The position numbers were made by a program, and so were the translations under genes. The notes under the pieces were generated by a model, which was not told the origin of the DNA, ran no database searches, and worked only from the letters and a program-made list of their open reading frames with translations. Below are positions 16,018-24,639 of a stretch of 64,000 nt of DNA, in pieces. Numbering within the stretch: position 1 is the stretch's first letter; the number at the start of each line of letters is the position of its first letter. The DNA is taken from contig CAVBBL010000001.1 of the NCBI GenBank assembly GCA_963593905.1, positions 124,001 to 188,000 on the forward strand, written 5' to 3'. Source of the DNA: CAG-791 sp963593905. GTDB taxonomy: Bacteria; Bacillota; Clostridia; Lachnospirales; Lachnospiraceae.

Positions 16018-17352
16018 ATGGCAAAGAAAAAAACAAGGCCCATTGTAGCAGTAGTGGGACGGCCCAATGTAGGTAAGTCCACCCTGTTTAACGTGCTGGC
16101 TGGTGAGAAAATTTCCATTGTGAAGGATACACCGGGCATCACCAGGGATCGTATTTATGCGGACTGCACATGGCTGAATTATGAGTTTACACTGATCGAC
16201 ACCGGCGGTATCGAGCCGGATTCCAGGGATATTATCTTATCTCAGATGCGGGAGCAGGCACAGATGGCCATTGATATGGCAGATGTGATTCTCTTTATGG
16301 TAGATGTGAAGCAGGGGCTGACAGATGCGGACGGCAAGGTGGCGGATATGCTGCGCCGTGCACATAAGCCGGTCCTGCTGGTCGTCAACAAAGTAGACAA
16401 ATATGCCAAGGATATGGCGGATGTCTACGAGTTTTATAATCTGGGTATCGGTGATCCCTATCCGATTTCTTCCGTCAATCGCACCGGTATCGGCGATCTC
16501 TTAGACGCAGTGGCAGAGCATTTTCCGGAGCCGGGAGAGACAGAGGAAGAGGATGATAAGATTCGCGTAGCTATCGTGGGCAAGCCGAATGTGGGTAAAT
16601 CATCCATTATTAACAGACTCATCGGTGAAAACCGGGTCATCGTATCGGATATCGCAGGCACCACCAGAGATGCGATTGATACGGAGATCAAACACAATGG
16701 TACGCCCTATGTATTCATTGATACAGCCGGACTTCGCCGGAAGAATAAGATCAAGGAAGAGCTGGAGCGGTTTATGATTCTGCGCACCGTGGCAGCGGTA
16801 GAGCGGGCGGATATTACGGTATTGGTTATCGACGGCACAGAGGGTGTCACAGAGCAGGATGCCAAAATCGCCGGTATTGCCCATGACAGAGGCAAGGCTG
16901 TGATCATCGCCGTCAACAAATGGGATCTGGTGGAGAAGGATAATTCCACGGTCAACAAATTCACCCAGAAGGTGCGCTCTGTTCTTTCCTTCCTGCCCTA
17001 CGCAGAGATCATTTTCATCTCTGCTGTCAGCGGACAGCGTCTGCCTAAGCTCTATGACATGATCGATGCTGTACACGCCAATCAGTCTATGCGTATTCAG
17101 ACCGGTGTACTTAACGAGATCATCTCAGAGGCTACCGTTATGCAGCAGCCGCCGTCGGATAAAGGCAAGATGCTGCGTATTTTCTACGGCACCCAGATCG
17201 GTGTCAAGCCGCCGACCTTTGTGTTGTTTGTCAATGATAAGGAACTGTTCCATTTTTCTTATCAGCGTTATATTGAAAATCAGATCAGGCAGGCCTTTGG
17301 CTTTAAGGGAACCCCTCTGAAATTTATTATCAGAGAGCGCAAGGAAGGCTGA
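16018..17352 (+). CDS. der: Ribosome biogenesis GTPase Der (EngA)
   Basis: Double-Era GTPase acting in late 50S assembly. 444 residues with two G domains: GRPNVGKST at 14-22 with DTGG, then GKPNVGKSS with DTAGLRRK and NKWD. The C-terminal KH-like domain is about 360-444. The ATG at 16018 has GGAGG seven nt upstream, and the family N-terminus begins directly with the G1 strand (PIVAVVGRPNVGKS). Earlier in-frame codons overlap prs. Confidence 0.97.
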   Translation: MAKKKTRPIVAVVGRPNVGKSTLFNVLAGEKISIVKDTPGITRDRIYADCTWLNYEFTLIDTGGIEPDSRDIILSQMREQAQMAIDMADVILFMVDVKQGLTDADGKVADMLRRAHKPVLLVVNKVDKYAKDMADVYEFYNLGIGDPYPISSVNRTGIGDLLDAVAEHFPEPGETEEEDDKIRVAIVGKPNVGKSSIINRLIGENRVIVSDIAGTTRDAIDTEIKHNGTPYVFIDTAGLRRKNKIKEELERFMILRTVAAVERADITVLVIDGTEGVTEQDAKIAGIAHDRGKAVIIAVNKWDLVEKDNSTVNKFTQKVRSVLSFLPYAEIIFISAVSGQRLPKLYDMIDAVHANQSMRIQTGVLNEIISEATVMQQPPSDKGKMLRIFYGTQIGVKPPTFVLFVNDKELFHFSYQRYIENQIRQAFGFKGTPLKFIIRERKEG

Positions 17353-17629
17353 TAATTTGAAAAAATCTGTGTAGTTCTTCTTTCAAATTGCATGGATGCG
17401 TAAATGTTATCAGTGCATAATGGCATCCGAGAGTTTGCCTTCGCGAAATTCTCGTCGCCTCTTCGCAGCATGGCTGCTCAGAAATGGGGATTAGTGTGAA
17501 AAATATGCCCGATGGCATATTTTTCGCACAGCTATTTGTTTCTGTGAAACAAATAGCCCTGATGGCAGACGAGAATCTGAAATTCTCGTAGCCTCTTCGC
17601 AGCATAGCTGCTCAGAAATGAGGATTAAA
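17353..17629 (+). repeat. Palindromic repeat array, copies G1 and G2 (der-plsY gap)
   Basis: The whole 277-nt gap is repeat. In order: TTGAAA/TTTCAA hairpin (17357-17386); copy G1 (17421-17493) with GCAGC-ATG-GCTGC and an orphan RBS AATGGGGATT; hairpin GTGTGAAAAATATGCC/GGCATATTTTTCGCAC (17494-17529); hairpin GCTATTTGTTTC/GAAACAAATAGC (17531-17557); copy G2 with CGAGAAT/ATTCTCG (17570-17588), GCAGC-ATA-GCTGC and AAATGAGGAT, the RBS of plsY. Confidence 0.88.
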
Positions 17630-18322
17630 ATGAATATTGCAATAAGAGTGGCAGCATTGGCCATCGGCTATGTATTCGGCCTGTTTCAGACTGCCTATCT
17701 GTATGGAAAATATAAGGGGATCGATATCCGCAATTACGGCAGCGGCAACGCAGGCACCACCAATACACTGCGCGTGTTGGGAACCAAGGCGGGGATCATC
17801 GTATTTCTGGGAGATGTGTTGAAGTGTGTAGCGGCGGAGCTGGTGATGTACCTGCTCCTTGGCAGCAGACATAGTGAGATTTTATATCTGCTAAAGCTCT
17901 ATACAGCAGCAGGATGTGTGCTGGGCCATGATTTTCCCTTCTATATGAATTTTAAGGGTGGTAAGGGAATCGCTGTCACCGCAGGTCTGGTGGTGAGCTT
18001 TCACTGGATGTTTCTGCCGGTGGGACTGCTTTGCTTTTTAGTACCTTTCCTGGTGACTCACTATGTGTCTCTGGGATCTCTTTTGGTTTATGTAGGATTT
18101 GTGATCGAGATGATCGTCTGCGGACAGGCCGGCCTCTTTGGAGCGTCCGGTGCGGTGCTGCTGGAGATGTATGTCATATCGCTGCTGTTGGCAGCGTTGG
18201 CTTTTTATCAGCACCGTGGCAATATCGTAAAGCTTGCCAGGGGCACGGAGCGGAAGACTTCGCTGCTTCACAATAAAGCAATGCTTGATCCGGATAAGAA
18301 GTCAGGAAAAGAGGATCGATAG
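17630..18322 (+). CDS. plsY: Acyl-phosphate:glycerol-3-phosphate acyltransferase PlsY
   Basis: Membrane enzyme for the first acylation of glycerol-3-phosphate in phospholipid synthesis, using acyl-phosphate. 230 residues, about 5-7 hydrophobic segments. Conserved loops are YGSGNAGTTNTLRVLG and GGKGIAVTAG. The start at 17630 is chosen because GAGG ends six nt earlier; ATG 17618 lies within the repeat-borne RBS. Its substrates are made by GpsA (next gene) and by FakA/FakB encoded at 48.6 and 52.9 kb. Confidence 0.95.
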   Translation: MNIAIRVAALAIGYVFGLFQTAYLYGKYKGIDIRNYGSGNAGTTNTLRVLGTKAGIIVFLGDVLKCVAAELVMYLLLGSRHSEILYLLKLYTAAGCVLGHDFPFYMNFKGGKGIAVTAGLVVSFHWMFLPVGLLCFLVPFLVTHYVSLGSLLVYVGFVIEMIVCGQAGLFGASGAVLLEMYVISLLLAALAFYQHRGNIVKLARGTERKTSLLHNKAMLDPDKKSGKEDR

Positions 18323-18418
18323 CATTTTTTTTAAACCGCGGCACAGAAGAAAATGAATTCGAGAGATTTATTTTACTAAGAAGCATTATTAGCCCGGATG
18401 GCAGAATGGAGATGGATG

Positions 18419-19417
18419 ATGGCAAAGGTCGGAATGATTGGCGCAGGCAGTTGGGGAACAGCACTTACCTATTGCCTGACATGCAATGGACATGAAGTGA
18501 CAGTGTGGTCGATTGCACAAAACGAAGTGGATATGCTGAATACAGAGCATGAGCAGAAGGAAAAGCTGCCCGGCGTGATGCTTCCGGAAAGTGTGGAGGC
18601 TACCACGGATTTGAAAAAAGCGATGAAGGACAAGGATTTGCTGGTGATGGCAGTACCTTCTCCCTTCTTCAGAAGTACAGCCCATTCTATGGCACCATAT
18701 TGCGCAAAGGGACAGCGGATCGTCTCTGTGGCAAAGGGTATCGAAGAGAATACGCTTTTGACACTCAGTGAGATTCTGGAGCAGGAGCTGCAGGAAGCAC
18801 AGGTGCAGGTGGCAGTTTTAAGTGGTCCCACCCATGCGGAGGAAGTGGGAAAGGGAATGCCCACTGCTATTGTGGCCGGGGCGCATTCTATGGAAATGGC
18901 GGAGTATGTCCAGGATATTTTCATGAATGATTATTTCCGTGTTTATACCAGCATGGACATGAAGGGCATGCAGATCGGCGCAGCACTTAAAAATGTGATT
19001 GCACTGGCGGCAGGTACAGCGGACGGATTGGGCTGCGGTGACAATACCAAGGCGGCCCTGATCACCCGAGGTATTGCGGAGATCAAACGTCTGGGAATGG
19101 CTATGGGCTGTGAGCCGGAGACTTTTTCGGGTCTTACCGGTATCGGTGATCTGATTGTCACCTGTGCCTCTATGCATTCCAGAAATCGCCGGGCCGGCAT
19201 ATTGATTGGCAAGGGATATACACCGGATGAGGCTATGAAGGAAGTAAAGCAGGTGGTAGAGGGTGTCTACAGTGCCAAAGCGGCCATGCAGCTGGCGGAA
19301 AAGTATCAGGTACAGATGCCTATCATAGAGCAGGTGAATCTGGTATTGTTTGACAATAAGAGCGCGGCGGATGCCCTGCGAGATCTGATGCTGCGGGATC
19401 GGAAAGCAGAGAAGTAG
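18419..19417 (+). CDS. gpsA: NAD(P)-dependent glycerol-3-phosphate dehydrogenase
   Basis: Reduces dihydroxyacetone phosphate to sn-glycerol-3-phosphate for lipid synthesis. 332 residues. Rossmann loop GAGSWGTAL (8-16), SVAKGIE, LSGPTHAEEV, and catalytic lysine in AALKNVIALAAG; C-terminal SRNRRAG and GVYSAKAA. The start at 18419 lies seven nt after GGAG; ATG 18416 immediately before is the alternative. The upstream gap ends TAGCCCGGATGGCAGAATGG, reminiscent of the repeat linker AATAGCCCTGATGGCAGA. Confidence 0.96.
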   Translation: MAKVGMIGAGSWGTALTYCLTCNGHEVTVWSIAQNEVDMLNTEHEQKEKLPGVMLPESVEATTDLKKAMKDKDLLVMAVPSPFFRSTAHSMAPYCAKGQRIVSVAKGIEENTLLTLSEILEQELQEAQVQVAVLSGPTHAEEVGKGMPTAIVAGAHSMEMAEYVQDIFMNDYFRVYTSMDMKGMQIGAALKNVIALAAGTADGLGCGDNTKAALITRGIAEIKRLGMAMGCEPETFSGLTGIGDLIVTCASMHSRNRRAGILIGKGYTPDEAMKEVKQVVEGVYSAKAAMQLAEKYQVQMPIIEQVNLVLFDNKSAADALRDLMLRDRKAEK

Positions 19418-19455
19418 AAAGCTGTGCAAGTTAATCATAGGAGGAACGGAATCAA

Positions 19456-20700
19456 ATGGAACACGGAATGACAATTTATGAGGAGTTAAAGCAGAGGGGA
19501 TTGCTGGCTCAGCTGACAGACGAAGAGGAGATCAAGGAGCTGATCAATGCAGGAAAGGCTACTTTTTATATCGGCTTCGACCCTACGGCGGACAGTCTGC
19601 ATGTGGGGCACTTTATGGCTCTTTGCCTGATGAAGCGTCTCCAGGAAGCGGGCAACAAGCCCATCGCCCTGATCGGCGGCGGCACCGGTATGATCGGCGA
19701 TCCTTCCGGTCGTACGGACATGCGCCAGATGATGACCGTGGAGACCATTGAGCATAACTGCGCCTGCTTTAAAAAACAGATGAGCCGCTTTATCGAGTTC
19801 GGCGAGGACAAAGCATTGATGGTCAACAATGCGGACTGGCTCAGAAATCTGAATTACATCGAATTCATTCGGGATATCGGCGCCTGCTTCTCTGTCAATA
19901 AGATGCTTTCTGCAGAGTGCTATAAGCAGCGTATGGAGAAAGGGTTGAGCTTTCTGGAGTTTAACTACATGATCATGCAAAGCTATGACTTCCTGGAATT
20001 ATACAAGCGCTACGGCTGCAATATGCAGTTCGGCGGTGACGATCAGTGGAGCAATATGCTGGGCGGCACAGAGCTGATTCGCAAGAAATTGGGTAAGGAT
20101 GCCTATGCCATGACCATCACACTGCTCCTTAACTCCGAGGGCAAGAAGATGGGCAAGACGCAGAAAGGTGCGGTATGGCTGGATCCCGATAAGACGTCTC
20201 CCTATGAGTTCTATCAGTACTGGCGCAATGTGGGAGATGCAGATGTATTGAAATGCCTGCGGATGCTGACCTTCCTGCCTCTTGCCCAGATCGACGAGAT
20301 GGATCAGTGGGAGGGCAGCCGGCTCAATGAGGCTAAGGACATTCTTGCCTTTGAGCTGACGAAGCTCGTACACGGAGAGGATGAGGCTTCCAAGGCCAGA
20401 AAGGGCGCACAGGCACTCTTTGGCGGTGGTGCCGATATGGCAGAGGTTCCCGCTTTTGTCATGAAGGATGAGGATTTCCAGGAGGACGGTACTATGGACA
20501 TCCTGGCGGTGCTTGCCAAGTCCGGCCTTTGCTCTTCCAGATCAGAGGCACGCCGGGCTGTAGAACAGGGCGGTGTCTCTGTGGACGGTGAGAAGATCAG
20601 TGATATCAAAGTTACTTATACCAGGGAGTCTCTCGGCAAAGGCATTCTGGTCAAGAGAGGAAAGAAGAACTTTAAGAAAGTAAGTTTTGAGAATGCGTAA
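19456..20700 (+). CDS. tyrS: Tyrosyl-tRNA synthetase
   Basis: Class Ic aminoacyl-tRNA synthetase charging tRNA-Tyr. 414 residues. HVGH (49-52) is the HIGH motif and KKMGKTQKG carries the KMSKS equivalent. FIGFDPTADSLHVG-like region, GGDDQWSN and a C-terminal S4 domain (about 350-414; SRSEARRAVEQGGVSVDG) are present. Only 38 nt separate it from gpsA, leaving no room for a T-box, so regulation is probably with gpsA. GGAGG lies 11 nt before the ATG. Confidence 0.97.
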   Translation: MEHGMTIYEELKQRGLLAQLTDEEEIKELINAGKATFYIGFDPTADSLHVGHFMALCLMKRLQEAGNKPIALIGGGTGMIGDPSGRTDMRQMMTVETIEHNCACFKKQMSRFIEFGEDKALMVNNADWLRNLNYIEFIRDIGACFSVNKMLSAECYKQRMEKGLSFLEFNYMIMQSYDFLELYKRYGCNMQFGGDDQWSNMLGGTELIRKKLGKDAYAMTITLLLNSEGKKMGKTQKGAVWLDPDKTSPYEFYQYWRNVGDADVLKCLRMLTFLPLAQIDEMDQWEGSRLNEAKDILAFELTKLVHGEDEASKARKGAQALFGGGADMAEVPAFVMKDEDFQEDGTMDILAVLAKSGLCSSRSEARRAVEQGGVSVDGEKISDIKVTYTRESLGKGILVKRGKKNFKKVSFENA

Positions 20701-20817
20701 ATATTGCGCTAAGATATGCAATTTGAGCATTTTCTCTCTTTTTTACATACTGTAGCTTTAGTACAAAATAACTATGGTTAATTTGTACAAAAAGTCAAAA
20801 AGCAATAATAATTACTT

Positions 20818-20856
20818 ATACCCATTACAGCACGCATAAGCTGCTGTAATGGGTAT
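20818..20856 (+). terminator. Hairpin after tyrS, probable terminator
   Basis: ATACCCATTACAG (20818-20830) pairs with CTGTAATGGGTAT (20844-20856), extended by AGC/GCT. The following T tract is short (TCGTTT), so termination may be partial. Confidence 0.65.
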
Positions 20857-20870
20857 TCGTTTAAAATGAC

Positions 20871-20898
20871 TTGTTTTTTAAAAAAATGAGAATATAAT
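20871..20898 (+). promoter_or_regulatory. Candidate promoter of the atp operon
   Basis: TTGTTT (20871-20876), 16-nt spacer, TATAAT (20893-20898). The start near 20905 gives a 109-nt leader. Confidence 0.55.
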
Positions 20899-20913
20899 AA
20901 CCAATGGTTGAAA

Positions 20914-20965
20914 CAAAAAAATGACTGTCAGTCATACAGACCCTAGGGGCGGCATCATTTTTTTG
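20914..20965 (+). terminator. Terminator-like hairpin in the atp leader
   Basis: CAAAAAAATGA (20914-20924) pairs perfectly with TCATTTTTTTG (20955-20965). The loop holds the palindrome ATGACTG-T-CAGTCAT, which can form an alternative stem. It could attenuate the ATP synthase operon, or reflect A/T bias; the stem is AT-rich. Confidence 0.45.
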
Positions 20966-21013
20966 TACAGCAGCAAATACTCCCTGTAGATGAGGGGAGA
21001 GGAAGGAAAAGGT

Positions 21014-21694
21014 ATGGCAGAAGAACTAATACAGCAGCTAAACGTAGAAACAGCCTTTACCATTCCGATATTTGGCGGGATCGAGATTTATGAATCCGTA
21101 GTCATTACCTGGATTATCATGGCGGTTCTCGTGGTACTTGCAATCTGGCTTACCCATGGGATGAAGGTGCAAAATCCCGGAAAGCGCCAGATGGCAGCCG
21201 AGTTCATTGTGACCTGGCTGGATAAGTTTACCTCGGGAATGTTGGGGGAGCGTGCCAGTCAGTACGGCCCTTATATCGCTACCGTGATGATCTACATCGG
21301 TTTTGCCAATATCATCGGAGTATTTGGTGTCAAGCCTCCCACAAAAGATATGAACATCACAGTGGCATTGTCACTTATGAGCATTATCCTGATCGAGGCC
21401 TCCGGCATTGTGGCGAAGGGCGTAAAGGGATGGGTGAAGAGCTTTGCAGAGCCCACCGCCGTCATCACACCTTTGAATATTATGGAGATTGCCATCAGAC
21501 CCTTGTCTCTGTGCATGCGTCTTTTCGGTAACGTTCTTGGTGCATTCGTCATCATGGAACTGATCAAAATGCTGATTCCGGTAGGTATTCCAGTGGTATT
21601 CAGTCTTTACTTTGATTTCTTTGACGGACTGATTCAGGCATATGTATTCGTATTCTTAACTTCCCTGTTTGTCAGAGAAGCGGTAGGAGAATAG
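21014..21694 (+). CDS. atpB: ATP synthase F0 subunit a
   Basis: Membrane subunit forming the ion half-channels of F-type ATP synthase. 226 residues with five to six hydrophobic helices. RPLSLCMRLFGNVLGAF holds the essential arginine opposite the c-ring carboxylate. The start at 21014 (MAEELIQQLN) follows AGGAAGGAAAAGGT. First gene of the operon; no atpI/atpZ is visible upstream. Confidence 0.96.
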   Translation: MAEELIQQLNVETAFTIPIFGGIEIYESVVITWIIMAVLVVLAIWLTHGMKVQNPGKRQMAAEFIVTWLDKFTSGMLGERASQYGPYIATVMIYIGFANIIGVFGVKPPTKDMNITVALSLMSIILIEASGIVAKGVKGWVKSFAEPTAVITPLNIMEIAIRPLSLCMRLFGNVLGAFVIMELIKMLIPVGIPVVFSLYFDFFDGLIQAYVFVFLTSLFVREAVGE

Positions 21695-21782
21695 AAATTA
21701 CGTTAACCAAGTTTACAAAATAAGAACACAAACCCCAGGGCCTGTATCTTGTACAGGCCGGAAAAAAGAGGAGGACAAAACA

Positions 21783-22001
21783 ATGGTAGTAACAGCAATC
21801 GGAGCAGGTATCGCAGCACTGGCAGGTATCGGTGGTGGTATTGGTATCGGTATTGCAACCGGCAAGGCATGTGAAGCAGTAGCAAGACAGCCTGAGGCAG
21901 ATTCCAAGATTACACAGAAGCTTCTTCTCGGTGCCGCTCTGGCAGAGGCAACTTCTATTTACGGTTTCGTTATCGGTATCCTTTGCATTTTCATGCTGTA
22001 A
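21783..22001 (+). CDS. atpE: ATP synthase F0 subunit c
   Basis: 72-residue c-ring hairpin with two helices and the polar loop ARQPEAD. Glu55 in ALAEATSIYG is the ion-binding carboxylate. Of the residues typical of sodium-binding rings, T57 and Y60 align, but the helix-1 proline and glutamine are glycine and isoleucine here (GIGGGIGIG) and the serine after the glutamate is alanine, so proton coupling seems likelier. AGAGGAGG lies before the start. Confidence 0.96.
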   Translation: MVVTAIGAGIAALAGIGGGIGIGIATGKACEAVARQPEADSKITQKLLLGAALAEATSIYGFVIGILCIFML

Positions 22002-22042
22002 AATCCGAATATACAGAATAATTCACAAGAGGAGAGAAAGAC

Positions 22043-22561
22043 ATGCAAATGTTAAGGGTAGATCCCGTAAATCTGATTTGTACTATTATAAACCTGCTCA
22101 TTCTCTACTTCCTGATCAGAAAGTTCCTGTTTAAACCGGTTAGAAATATCATTGCACAGCGTGAAGAACAGATCAAAAAGTCTTACGCAGACGCAGAGGC
22201 AGTCAACCAGGAGGCTAGCGCATTAAAGAAGCAGTATGAGAACTCTCTGGATTCCATCGAGGAAGAGCGCAGTCAGGCTATGTCCAAAACGAGAGAGGAT
22301 GCCGCTAAGGAGTACGCCCGCATCGTGGACAATGCCCAGACACAGGCAGATAAGCTGTTGGCCGAGGCGAGAGTGCAGGCAGATCAGGAGAGCAGAGCAA
22401 AGGTAAAGGAAGCAACGGATCAGATCGCCGATCTGGTGACAGAGGCAGCTTCCAGAATTGCAGCAACCAAGAACAGCAGTGACAACGATCTGGCATTGTA
22501 TGATGCCTTCTTAAAAGAAGCTGCTGCAGATGATAAGACAGAGAATGGTGAGAAGGCATGA
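22043..22561 (+). CDS. atpF: ATP synthase F0 subunit b
   Basis: Peripheral stalk subunit. 172 residues: one N-terminal membrane helix about 8-28 (LICTIINLLILYFLI) followed by a long charged coiled coil (QREEQIKKSYADAEAVNQ and similar) typical of AtpF. GGAGAGAAAGAC precedes the ATG. Its stop overlaps the start of the delta-alpha fusion by four bases (ATGA), a coupling arrangement. Confidence 0.95.
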   Translation: MQMLRVDPVNLICTIINLLILYFLIRKFLFKPVRNIIAQREEQIKKSYADAEAVNQEASALKKQYENSLDSIEEERSQAMSKTREDAAKEYARIVDNAQTQADKLLAEARVQADQESRAKVKEATDQIADLVTEAASRIAATKNSSDNDLALYDAFLKEAAADDKTENGEKA

Positions 22562-24639
22562 GAGAAGATACGATTCGTTACGCAAAAAGTCTGCGTGCCA
22601 TGAAACTGTCTGAAAGTGCAGTTTCCAATACAGACGATATTTTTAAGACAGTGCCGGAAATTACGGCCAGGCTGTCAGATCCCACCACACCTCTTACACA
22701 GCGCCACAGCATCGTGGATAAGATTTTTCCGGAGGAGATCAGAGATTTTCTCAAGATTCTGTGTGACAATGACGCAGTGGATTTATGGGATGAGATCTGC
22801 GAGGCTTACGCAGCACAGGAGCCGGAGACAGATAATCAGCAGCTCAAGGCTGTGCTCCGTTATGTGACAAGACCCTCTGAGGAGCAGGAAGCAGGTATTC
22901 GCCGTTATATCGAACATAAGTATAAGCCCCAGGATTTGGAGCTGACACTTAAGGAAGATGCTTCTATTGGCGGCGGTTTTATCCTCCAGGTGGGCGAGGA
23001 TGAGTACGATTGGAGTACCAAGGGCAGAGCAAAGCAGTTTTCCGAGAGCATCCAGCAGATTCGCACGGCCCTTACAGATGCTGCCATGGAAAAGAACAGC
23101 ACTAAGGATATAATTTCCATTCTGCGCACCAGTGTGGAAGAGTTTAATCTCCAGGCACAGACCAAGGAAATCGGTTTTGTCACCAGCGTCGGTGACGGTA
23201 TCGTGCAGATTGACGGTATCGATCATGCTATGTACGGTGAGATTATCGTCTTTGACACAGGCGTCAAGGGCATGGTACAGAATGTAGAGAAAAACAGAAT
23301 CGGCGCTATCCTCTTCGGACCTGAAGGAGAGATCGGCGAGGGCAGCCGGGTAGTGCGCACAGGCAGACAGGCCGGTATTCCGGTGGGAGATGCTTTCCTT
23401 GGAAGAGTGGTAGATGCACTGGGTGCTCCCATTGACGGAAAGGGCGAGATCGCAGCCACGGATTATCGTCCTGTAGAGGAGCCGGCACCGGGCATTATCG
23501 ACAGAAAGTCTGTCAGCGAGCCTATGGAGACCGGTATCCTTTCCATCGATTCCATGTTCCCTATCGGCAGAGGACAGCGTGAGCTGATCATCGGCGACAG
23601 ACAGACCGGTAAGACCTCCATTGCCACTGATACCATCATTAACCAGAAGGGCAAGAACTGCATCTGCATTTATGTGGCCATCGGTCAGAAGGCTTCTACC
23701 GTGGCTAAACTGGTGAATTCTCTGGAGAAGCACGATGCCATGTCCTATTCCATCGTGGTATCCGCTTCCGCAGCAGACACAGCGCCCCTGCAGTATATCG
23801 CTCCCTATGCCGGCACGGCATTGGCGGAGTATTTCATGCACAAGGGCAAGGATGTGCTGATCGTCTATGATGATCTCAGTAAGCATGCAGTGGCGTATCG
23901 TGCATTATCCCTTCTGCTTGGACGTTCTCCGGGACGTGAGGCTTATCCGGGCGATGTATTCTATCTGCACTCTCGTCTGCTGGAGCGCTCCAGCCGGTTG
24001 TCAGAGGAGAAAGGCGGCGGCTCCATTACAGCATTGCCTATCATTGAGACCCAGGCAGGTGATGTTTCCGCTTATATTCCTACCAACGTAATTTCCATCA
24101 CCGACGGTCAGATCTTCCTGGAGAGTGATCTGTTCTTCTCCGGTATGAGACCGGCTGTCAACGTAGGACTTTCTGTATCCCGTGTGGGCGGTGCAGCCCA
24201 GTCCAAGGCCATGAAGAAGGCCTCCGGAAGCCTGCGTATCGATTTGGCGCAGTACCGTGAGATGGAAGTATTCACCCAGTTCTCTTCGGATCTGGATGCG
24301 GCTACCAAAGAGCAGCTGGCACAGGGCAGCGTATTGATGGAACTCTTAAAGCAGCCCTTAGGTCATCCCCTTGCCATGCATGAGCAGGTCATCACCCTGT
24401 GCGTGGCCACCAACCGATTGATGATCGATATTCCCGTGCCGCAGGTCAAGGATTTCCAGATGAAGATGCTGGCATGGTTTGATACAGAGCATCCGGAGAT
24501 CGGCAACGGCATAGAGACCACAGGAACACTGGAGGATGATGTAAAGCAGCAGATTCTGACAGAGGCAAAGAAGTTTAAGGAAAGTTACCTGAAGGAGGCA
24601 AAGGATGCCGACAACAAGAGAGATCAGGGATCGAATTAA
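22558..24639 (+). CDS. atpA: Fused ATP synthase subunits delta and alpha
   Basis: 693 residues in one uninterrupted frame. Residues about 1-172 are the delta (OSCP-like) subunit: helical N-terminal part, then ASIGGGFILQVGEDEYDWSTKGR, typical of the delta C-terminus. From about 177 the alpha subunit begins (MEKNSTKDIISIL, then TSVGDGIVQIDGI), with Walker A GDRQTGKTS (346-354) and the full nucleotide-binding core. No stop, start with RBS, or linker separates the two; the internal ATG at 23086 has no Shine-Dalgarno. This ties the peripheral stalk cap covalently to one alpha N-terminus. Confidence 0.95.
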   Translation: MREDTIRYAKSLRAMKLSESAVSNTDDIFKTVPEITARLSDPTTPLTQRHSIVDKIFPEEIRDFLKILCDNDAVDLWDEICEAYAAQEPETDNQQLKAVLRYVTRPSEEQEAGIRRYIEHKYKPQDLELTLKEDASIGGGFILQVGEDEYDWSTKGRAKQFSESIQQIRTALTDAAMEKNSTKDIISILRTSVEEFNLQAQTKEIGFVTSVGDGIVQIDGIDHAMYGEIIVFDTGVKGMVQNVEKNRIGAILFGPEGEIGEGSRVVRTGRQAGIPVGDAFLGRVVDALGAPIDGKGEIAATDYRPVEEPAPGIIDRKSVSEPMETGILSIDSMFPIGRGQRELIIGDRQTGKTSIATDTIINQKGKNCICIYVAIGQKASTVAKLVNSLEKHDAMSYSIVVSASAADTAPLQYIAPYAGTALAEYFMHKGKDVLIVYDDLSKHAVAYRALSLLLGRSPGREAYPGDVFYLHSRLLERSSRLSEEKGGGSITALPIIETQAGDVSAYIPTNVISITDGQIFLESDLFFSGMRPAVNVGLSVSRVGGAAQSKAMKKASGSLRIDLAQYREMEVFTQFSSDLDAATKEQLAQGSVLMELLKQPLGHPLAMHEQVITLCVATNRLMIDIPVPQVKDFQMKMLAWFDTEHPEIGNGIETTGTLEDDVKQQILTEAKKFKESYLKEAKDADNKRDQGSN

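Noticed and set aside
17353..17629. The repeat arrays might be insertion sequences or MITEs of a resident transposon.
   Set aside because: No transposase gene, no target-site duplications and no consistent terminal inverted repeats are visible. A MITE-like origin remains possible but is not supported inside the window.
22783..23886. Long minus-strand open frame opposite the delta-alpha fusion.
   Set aside because: It is the codon-bias shadow of atpA: no RBS, no promoter and no recognisable domain. The same holds for other long antisense frames, for example opposite ffh, gyrA and fakA.
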